Assembly: GCA_963765815.1 (NCBI GenBank)
Contig: CAVXXT010000008.1
Span: 248,001-312,000 of the forward strand
Direction of reading: 5' to 3'
DNA length: 64,000 nt
Source of the DNA: DATLNF01 sp963765815
Lineage (GTDB): Bacteria > Actinomycetota > Actinomycetes > BP-191
Shown here: positions 58,899 through 64,000 of the stretch, piece by piece
How positions within the stretch are numbered: the stretch's first letter is position 1
How the letters are laid out: each line of letters opens with the position of its first letter
Position numbers and translations under genes: made by a program
Notes under the pieces: generated by a model
The model's database searches: none
What the model saw: the letters and a program-made list of their open reading frames with translations, nothing else
What the model was told of the DNA's origin: nothing

Positions 58899-59432
58899 CT
58901 AGATCCGGTAGGTCTTGTCCGTGGCCGCGGTGTCCTGGATGTACGGCGTGGGCTCGGCCGCGGTGACCAGGCCGGACAGCGTGGTCGACGCGCGGATCTT
59001 CATCAGCACATCGCCGCGGTGCAGCCCCGGACCGGTCTTCGCCAGGGGGATCCGGTAGGTGATCGTCGTACCCGACGCGCTCACGTCGCCGGTCGGCAGC
59101 GTCGAGGACTTCCCGTCGTCGCAGCCCACGCCGGAGGACGCGACGCCGAGCGGCCCGGCCGGCTGGCTGTAGTAGACCGCCTTGAAGTTGCAGGTCGGCG
59201 TCTCGAACGTGACGGCGTAGGAGTACGGCGTGGTCTGCGCCGGCGCGGCGTTGACGACCAGGTCGATCTGCAGCGTGGTCGCCGTCGACGCGAACGACGC
59301 CGAGATCAGGTCGCCGGCGGCGATCGGGTGATCGCCCGCCGGGTCGGTCAGCACCGGCACTGGGGCAGCGTGCGCCGACGACGCGGCGAGCGCCCCCACG
59401 ACGGCCGCAGCGGCGGCCCACCGGCGGATCAC
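58899..59432 (-). CDS. Secreted DPxGD-domain protein (177 aa)
   Basis: The signal peptide (AAAAAVVGALAASSAHA) precedes VPVLTDPAGDHPIAAGDLIS and a beta-rich domain with two Cys (TPTCNFKAVYY, SGVGCDDG). It is a paralogue of the next protein and related to the N-terminal domain of the protein at 42631-44193. The GTG start overlaps the stop of the upstream gene by one base. Function unknown. Confidence 0.75.
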   Translation of the reverse strand: MIRRWAAAAAVVGALAASSAHAAPVPVLTDPAGDHPIAAGDLISASFASTATTLQIDLVVNAAPAQTTPYSYAVTFETPTCNFKAVYYSQPAGPLGVASSGVGCDDGKSSTLPTGDVSASGTTITYRIPLAKTGPGLHRGDVLMKIRASTTLSGLVTAAEPTPYIQDTAATDKTYRI

Positions 59433-59968
59433 TAGCTGCCGAGCTTGTAGGACTTGTCGGTCGCCGCGGTGTCACCGAGCGCGGCGACGACCCCGCCGCT
59501 GATGACGCCGCTCGGCTGCGCGTTGGCGGTGATGTCGGTCGCCAGCGCGCCCTTCTTCAGCGCCCCCGTCATCGGCACCGTCCACGTGATCGTGGCGCCG
59601 GACACCTTCACGGTCCCCTCCGGCAGCGAGGTGCTGCCCGTCTCCCGGCAGCCGACACCGGACGTCGTGAACACGCCCGCGAAGGGGTGTCCGTAGTAGA
59701 TTGCGCCGAAGTCGCAGTCACCCACGATGAAGTTGACGCTGTAGGAGTACGGCGTCGTCGTCGACGGTGCGCCCGCCAGAGTCATGGTGATGGTCAGCTT
59801 GCCCTTGCCGGTCGTCACGGACGTGATGTCTGCGGACACGATGTCGCCGACGGGGACCGGGTGATCGCCGGTCGGGTCCTCGATGAGCGGGGCCTTCTTG
59901 GCGAGGGCCGGCGGCGCGGCCAGGCAGGCGATCAGCAGGACCGGCGCGACGAGGCGACGTAGACGCAT
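59432..59968 (-). CDS. Secreted DPxGD-domain protein (178 aa)
   Basis: ATG 59966-59968 follows GGGAG. The signal peptide ends PPALA. The domain opens APLIEDPTGDHPVPVGDIVS and has GDCDFGAIYY and SGVGCRETG, giving two Cys at the same places as its paralogue. Ends ALGDTAATDKSYKLGS. Both probably form one folded extracellular beta domain with one disulfide. The pair lies downstream of the membrane-attached sigma factor gene. Confidence 0.77.
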   Translation of the reverse strand: MRLRRLVAPVLLIACLAAPPALAKKAPLIEDPTGDHPVPVGDIVSADITSVTTGKGKLTITMTLAGAPSTTTPYSYSVNFIVGDCDFGAIYYGHPFAGVFTTSGVGCRETGSTSLPEGTVKVSGATITWTVPMTGALKKGALATDITANAQPSGVISGGVVAALGDTAATDKSYKLGS

Positions 59969-60051
59969 GGTGGGCTCCCGGGTCGGGAAGTGCTGGGGCT
60001 GACCACTTCGTCGCCGGCGTACGCCGATCCTGCCGCTCGCTCCGGCCACCG

Positions 60052-61008
60052 TCAGCCGGCGGCGGCCTCGGCGTTCGCACCCTGCGGCGTGCAGACTTCG
60101 TCAGCCCCGGGCAGATCCGGTCGGACGCACAGGAGCGCCGCGCCGCTCCGGGGCTCGTCCTTCGACCGCGCGTGCACGCCGACCTGGCCGTCGGGTGCAC
60201 CGACGGTCGCATCGGGCAGCGGGCGTGCGGCCTGCCGCGGAGCTGGCGGTGCTGCGCCCGGACGTCCCGCAGATGTGGCGACCGCGCCGGTCGGCCCGAC
60301 GGCAGTCTCCATCGAGGCGACCTGCGCGCTCGGGGGCAGCCACTCGACCCGAGGCTGCAGCGGTGCGGGTCCGCGGCCCGGCTCGGCGGCGAACGGCGCG
60401 ACGACGACCAGCAGCGGGAGCACCGCGGCGACCGACGCCGCGGACAGCCCGACCGACCTGCGGAGAGCGCGGCCTGACGCGATCAGCCAGCCCATCGCGG
60501 CAGCGAGCAGCGCGCGCAGCCGGCCGCGGGCGCGGTTTCGGCGCACAGCGAGCATGGTCGACTCCCGACGATCGCCGGGAGTCGGGGCGACCTCGTGCAG
60601 CACGTCGATCAGCGCCCGGCGGTCGATCGCCTCGAGCTGGCCGATCGCCTCGAAGGTGGCTCGCAGCGCCAGCCTGCTGTCGACGATGCGGAACACGTCG
60701 TCGTCGGACGCCGACTCGGGCGGGGAGACGTCGACGATCCGCCGGGACGTCCGGTGGTGGTCGACGAGCAGGTTGGTGGCCGTGGTGTTGCACCACCGGA
60801 GCAGGTCCTCGACGTCGGCGTACGGCACGCCGTGCGCGACGCACCGCAGCGCCACTTCCTGGGCGATGTCCTCGGCGAGCTCGCGGGTGGCGCCTCGCTT
60901 GCGCAGGGTGGAGAGGAGTCGCCGCTGAACAGCCGGCCACACCTGCTCGAAGCGGTCGACCGCTCGGGAGTCACAGCAGGGCACGTCGACGGCGGAGGCA
61001 GGCGGCAC
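60052..61008 (-). CDS. ECF-like sigma factor fused to a membrane segment and external tail (318 aa)
   Basis: Residues 1-110 resemble sigma-70 region 2 (ATRELAEDIAQEVALRCVAH, VEDLLRWCNTTATNLLVDHH). Region 4 is not clear; DRRALIDVLHEVAPTPGDRR occupies its place. A hydrophobic helix (VAAVLPLLVVVAPFAA) follows near residue 190. The last 110 residues are Pro/Ala-rich with two Cys (LLCVRPDL and EVCTPQG), presumably outside. It may sense envelope stress directly, like sigma factors with a fused anti-sigma module. The GTG start has no clear ribosome-binding site or TANNNT box. Confidence 0.7.
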   Translation of the reverse strand: MPPASAVDVPCCDSRAVDRFEQVWPAVQRRLLSTLRKRGATRELAEDIAQEVALRCVAHGVPYADVEDLLRWCNTTATNLLVDHHRTSRRIVDVSPPESASDDDVFRIVDSRLALRATFEAIGQLEAIDRRALIDVLHEVAPTPGDRRESTMLAVRRNRARGRLRALLAAAMGWLIASGRALRRSVGLSAASVAAVLPLLVVVAPFAAEPGRGPAPLQPRVEWLPPSAQVASMETAVGPTGAVATSAGRPGAAPPAPRQAARPLPDATVGAPDGQVGVHARSKDEPRSGAALLCVRPDLPGADEVCTPQGANAEAAAG

Positions 61009-61108
61009 GGGTCAACAACCTTCCGACGGGCTGAGCTCCGGCGTCGCCGGGAACGAGGAGGATTTCGGCGCAGCGGTGATTTGTCCTGCCTCGTCCGCTG
61101 TGGGGCTG

Positions 61109-61321
61109 CTAGTCCTGCGGACCCTGGCCGATCTCCGGCAGGTTGCAGACCTCGAAGGACGGGTGCCAGCCGAGCACGTCCGCGGTGACCTCGTAGCACC
61201 AGGCTGCGGTGGCGGGGGGTGCCGGGTCGGCCGTGAGCCGGGCGGCGACGGGTGTGAGTGCGGCAGCACCGCCAGCGGCGGCGGCGAGCACGGCGGCGAG
61301 TCGAAGTCGGGCGCGCTGCAT
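61109..61321 (-). CDS. Small secreted two-cysteine protein (70 aa)
   Basis: AGGAGCC precedes ATG 61319-61321. A signal peptide (LRLAAVLAAAAGGAAALTP) is followed by about 40 residues with two Cys (AAWCYEVT and FEVCNLPE). Not recognised. Similar small secreted proteins occur at 62754 and 63478, all with good ribosome-binding sites. Confidence 0.55.
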   Translation of the reverse strand: MQRARLRLAAVLAAAAGGAAALTPVAARLTADPAPPATAAWCYEVTADVLGWHPSFEVCNLPEIGQGPQD

Positions 61322-61395
61322 CGAGGCTCCTGGGCGTTGAGCGGACCGGTCAGGGGTTCCACGAACGACCTGGGAGATGCTTACCGGGCGACCGC

Positions 61396-62622
61396 TCAAC
61401 ACCGCGCGGTCAACGTGCCGCGCAGCGCCTCGGCCTCGGCGTTCGCGCGGTCCTCGTCCGGACGGGCGGGCATGTCGGCCTTGCCGCGGAGGACCTCGAG
61501 CGCGGCGGCGTGCGACTGCGCGTCCGTCGCGCCGAAGCCTTCGAGCGCGTAGCGATGCGGTCCGGCGACCTCAGCCGGTCGCGCGGTGCGGTGCAGGACG
61601 TCGACGAGCTCCGCGTTGGTGAGATCGCCGTCGGCGAGCGGCCCCCGCGTCGGCACCCTCGTCCCGGGGGTGGCGCGGGCGAGGGGCCCCCCGGCGCGCT
61701 GGCCTGCGGGGGCATGCAGCAGCCGGCGGGCCTCGACCACGAGCCGGGCGGCGTACCCGGCGACGGTGGGAGTCGCGCCGGAGGTCCCGCCGAAAGGCTG
61801 CATCGCGCGGTCGTCGTCGCCGGCCGGGGCGGGGAAGCTGTACCGCGCGCCGCTCTCATACGGGCGGACGACGTTGCCCACCGCGAAGAACGGCTCGGGC
61901 TCCTCCGGGTGCGGTGGCAGCCAGGTGCGGCCGTGCGCGTCGACGCCGCCGACCTGGTAGGTCTCCGGCAGGCCGTTGGGCACGACCAGCGGCTCCGCGA
62001 CGTCATAGGTGTTACCGGCCGAGGAGAACAGCACGCTGCCCTCCGACCACACGCGCCGGGCGGTCGCGCCCGCGCAGTCATCGCTGGTGCGGATCGTGTA
62101 GACCGAGGTGCTCGCGACGTCGATCCATCGCTGCCGGGCCACCCAGTCGTACGACGCGGCGCTGTCGCCCGGCACCATCACGACGAGCGCGTCGGGCGCG
62201 CTGCCGGTGCGCCGACCCGCGACCGAGCCGGCGACTCCGGTGCCGTGGGCCGTGTCGGTGAGAACGTCGCTGACGCCCGGCGTGCCGTAGATCAGCAGCC
62301 GCGTGCCGCGGACGGCGTAGAGCCGGCCGGGCGCCGGCGAGCCGAGCGGTCCGGCGCGGAGCGCGTCGAGCCGGTCGGCGAAGGTGCCTCCACGCGGCAG
62401 GTCGACCCGGATCGGCGTGGGCATCCCGACGGGGTACCTCGGGTCGCGCCCGTCGGCGGTCCGGAACTCCTCGTGGAGCACGTTCAGCCCCGCGTCGCCG
62501 ACCAGCGCCACCACGGGCGGGGAGAGGTCCGGCGGGGCGGGCGAGCCGGTCGCTCCCATGGCCGGCCACGGCGGCAGCGCCAGCACCAGGACGACGCCGA
62601 CCGCTGCGCTCGTCCGTCTCAT
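61396..62622 (-). CDS. S8 (subtilisin-like) secreted peptidase (408 aa)
   Basis: GGGAGGGCAG lies just before ATG 62620-62622. Signal peptide then catalytic Asp43 (ALVGDAGLN), His126 (DTAHGTGVAG) and Ser281 (FGGTSGATPTVAG), with the oxyanion Asn in FSSAGNTYD. All triad residues are present. There is no long propeptide. A Cys pair may be formed by SDDCAG and the C-terminal TARC. It could process the small secreted proteins around it, but nothing in the sequence proves that. Confidence 0.88.
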   Translation of the reverse strand: MRRTSAAVGVVLVLALPPWPAMGATGSPAPPDLSPPVVALVGDAGLNVLHEEFRTADGRDPRYPVGMPTPIRVDLPRGGTFADRLDALRAGPLGSPAPGRLYAVRGTRLLIYGTPGVSDVLTDTAHGTGVAGSVAGRRTGSAPDALVVMVPGDSAASYDWVARQRWIDVASTSVYTIRTSDDCAGATARRVWSEGSVLFSSAGNTYDVAEPLVVPNGLPETYQVGGVDAHGRTWLPPHPEEPEPFFAVGNVVRPYESGARYSFPAPAGDDDRAMQPFGGTSGATPTVAGYAARLVVEARRLLHAPAGQRAGGPLARATPGTRVPTRGPLADGDLTNAELVDVLHRTARPAEVAGPHRYALEGFGATDAQSHAAALEVLRGKADMPARPDEDRANAEAEALRGTLTARC

Positions 62623-62700
62623 CTGCCCTCCCGCCCTCGTCGACCCGACAACGATCCTCGCGGCGTCAAGTGACTCCACGTTGCGACACGTCCCGCCAGA

Positions 62701-62740
62701 CACGTCCGCCCCGACCGGCGGACCGGTCGGGGCGGACGTG
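62701..62740. terminator. 18-bp perfect stem-loop terminator
   Basis: Arms 62701-62718 and 62723-62740 are perfect complements with a 4-base loop, 14 bp downstream of the small secreted-protein gene on the minus strand. Confidence 0.8.
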
Positions 62741-62753
62741 CATGCTGGGGTGA

Positions 62754-62966
62754 CTAGACCGGGCAGTACACCGAGGCGCCCACGGCGCCGTCAGGGGTGA
62801 CGCTCGGCTTCGGCAGGGTGGTGATGACGAACGTCGGACCCGTCGCCGTGACGTGGCAGCGGCTCGTCCCGACCACCTGGGTGAACTGGGCCAGGGCCGG
62901 TGCGATCATCGGCACCGAGAGAGCGGCGGTGGCCGCGACGACGGTGAGCGTACGGCGGAGCTGCAT
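62754..62966 (-). CDS. Small secreted two-cysteine protein (70 aa)
   Basis: AAGGAGAG precedes ATG 62964-62966. The signal peptide ends APALA; the mature 40 residues (QFTQVVGTSRCHVTATGPTF ... VYCPV) have two Cys, one three residues before the C-terminus. Not recognised. Confidence 0.6.
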   Translation of the reverse strand: MQLRRTLTVVAATAALSVPMIAPALAQFTQVVGTSRCHVTATGPTFVITTLPKPSVTPDGAVGASVYCPV

Positions 62967-63037
62967 TGGGGCTCTCCTTCTCTGGCGCACGGGACCGTCC
63001 CGGGCGTCACGTCCTCCACGTTCGAGGCCGCTGATGC

Positions 63038-63463
63038 TTACTGGCGGGTCGCGCTGAGCCCGACCCGGACCCGGCCCGAGGTCGGCGCCGACACCGCTCC
63101 GTCGCAGAGACCGCTGACCGGAGTGACGACGACCGGGGCTTCGCGAAGCGGCAGCTCGAGCACGTCTTCCGTGCCGCCGCACACCGTCGCGACGTAGCGC
63201 AGCTCCCCGGTCAGCTCGTCCACGAGCTGGCCGACCTCGGCGGCGACGGGGAGTCCCGAGTCGTCGACGAGTGACACGCTCACGAACCGCTCCGCCGCCT
63301 CGACCGCGATCCGGACACCGCCGAGGCTCGCGCCCTGCGCGCCCGCCTCGAACGTGACGATGCCCTGTGCGCCGCCCCCGACGTAGCCGACCTCGACCTC
63401 ACGCTCGTGGTCGGCGAGAGCCGACGACGCGACGAGGAGCCCGGCCGCCACGACGATCCGCAC
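63038..63463 (-). CDS. Secreted protein, unknown (141 aa)
   Basis: The GTG at 63461-63463 (VRIVVAAGLLVASSALADHE) gives a signal peptide; it lies 14 bases after the stop of the upstream small gene, with no clear ribosome-binding site, so translation may be coupled. The mature part is beta-rich (VEVGYVGGGAQGIVTFEA) with two Cys (ATVCGGTED, SGLCDGA). Unknown. Confidence 0.6.
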   Translation of the reverse strand: MRIVVAAGLLVASSALADHEREVEVGYVGGGAQGIVTFEAGAQGASLGGVRIAVEAAERFVSVSLVDDSGLPVAAEVGQLVDELTGELRYVATVCGGTEDVLELPLREAPVVVTPVSGLCDGAVSAPTSGRVRVGLSATRQ

Positions 63464-63477
63464 CGTGGCGGACCGGC

Positions 63478-63696
63478 TCAGCCCTCGAGGCACAGGTCGA
63501 CCTCCACGTAGGTGCCCTCGGAGTCGTACTCGTAGTCCGTCTTCGTGGGGTCGCTGTAGTTGGGGTAGACGTAGACGGTCGGGCCCTTGGAGTTGACGTG
63601 CGGGACGCATGGCGCGGCCGAGGCCGTCGACGGGGCGAGCAGGAGGAACGGGGCGGTCATCGCCGCGGCAACGGCCACTCGGCAGAGCTGGTGCAT
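63478..63696 (-). CDS. Small secreted two-cysteine protein (72 aa)
   Basis: AAGGAGA precedes ATG 63694-63696. Signal peptide (AVAAAMTAPFLLLAPSTASA), then AAPCVPHVNSKGPTVYVYPN and an acidic Tyr-rich stretch ending VEVDLCLEG. Two Cys near the ends of the mature chain probably form one disulfide. Not recognised. Confidence 0.6.
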   Translation of the reverse strand: MHQLCRVAVAAAMTAPFLLLAPSTASAAPCVPHVNSKGPTVYVYPNYSDPTKTDYEYDSEGTYVEVDLCLEG

Positions 63697-63728
63697 CTGG
63701 TCTCCTTCGGTGAGCGGGCTGGGTCGCC

Positions 63729-64000
63729 CTACGGCTGATCGGTCGAGAGAGCGGCGCGGCGTCCCGCGAGTCGGCAGAGGCCCGGCAGCTCGGCCGCCAC
63801 CTGCGGCTCCTGCTCGGCGATGATCGAGATCACGTGCAGCCGGGGACCCTGGCGGTAGACGGCGGTCGCCGCGGGCACCGTGCCGGTGGCGGTCACGAAC
63901 TCCAGCCGCGCGGCCGTGACCTCGTCGGCCATCCGGGGCGCGAGCGTCGACGGCGACATCCGGATGACGACCTCAGACGCGCCGTCGCCGTTGCGGTACT
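63729..64000 (-). CDS. Hypothetical protein, 5' end beyond the right edge (partial)
   Basis: The frame stays open to the window edge and reads like protein (YRNGDGASEVVIRMSPST). It continues LEFVTATGTVPAATAVYRQG and LHVISIIAEQEP. An internal ATG at 63957-63959 is probably not the start. The gene ends 33 bp before the small secreted-protein gene. Family unknown. Confidence 0.6.
   Translation of the reverse strand, partial: YRNGDGASEVVIRMSPSTLAPRMADEVTAARLEFVTATGTVPAATAVYRQGPRLHVISIIAEQEPQVAAELPGLCRLAGRRAALSTDQP

Overview
The window is high-GC DNA with dense coding, many GTG starts and frequent 4-base ATGA/GTGA overlaps. Together with an XRE-regulator/HbhA-like gene pair, an RsiG-type c-di-GMP protein and a DUF4012 protein, this points to an actinobacterium (Actinomycetota). 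A genus cannot be assigned from the sequence alone. Many genes appear to be leaderless: a TANNNT -10 box lies exactly 6-7 bases before an ATG or GTG, and several divergent pairs share one short AT-rich gap.

Region 1 (1-23784) is a cell-surface polysaccharide locus. It holds four family-2 glycosyltransferases (one cut by the left edge), a DPM-like family-2 transferase, four GT4 transferases, and two alkaline-phosphatase-superfamily enzymes with Thr in place of the sulfatase Cys. It also has three methyltransferases, two acyltransferase-3 membrane proteins, a sulfotransferase, an ABC-2 permease with a Wzt-like ATPase carrying an extra C-terminal domain, a GT39-like membrane protein, a DUF4012 protein and a membrane-anchored secreted protein. 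One GT4 gene carries an apparent +1 frameshift that artificially fuses it to its neighbour.

Region 2 (23785-29725) is accessory. A DUF559/AbiEi-type endonuclease gene is flanked by two copies of the same hairpin element. It is followed by a secreted glycoside-hydrolase-like protein, an orphan six-cysteine secreted protein, an aminotransferase class IV enzyme, a MNT-HEPN toxin-antitoxin pair with a frameshifted hepT, and a VapBC pair with visible operator repeats.

Region 3 (29726-48171) is dominated by large secreted proteins built from a few repeated modules. These are IPT-like repeats ending in CxxC, a ~120-residue domain with a VLDTR signature (nine copies in three proteins), and a ~170-residue C-terminal module ending in LTVR or LTVQ in four proteins. 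All carry Ser/Ala/Thr/Pro-rich linkers. A lipoprotein amidase and a YgfZ-like protein lie beside them.

Region 4 (48233-64000) carries gmd, a Bcp peroxiredoxin, an acyl-CoA dehydrogenase, a DUF4388 protein, an M23 peptidase, a BKACE enzyme, an rsiG homologue with two recognisable c-di-GMP motifs, an asparaginase, the XRE/HbhA-like pair, a sigma factor fused to a membrane segment, a subtilase and a series of small secreted proteins. Long, mutually unrelated palindromes (up to a 198-bp element with perfect 35-bp arms) sit in the gaps and are among the most striking unexplained features.
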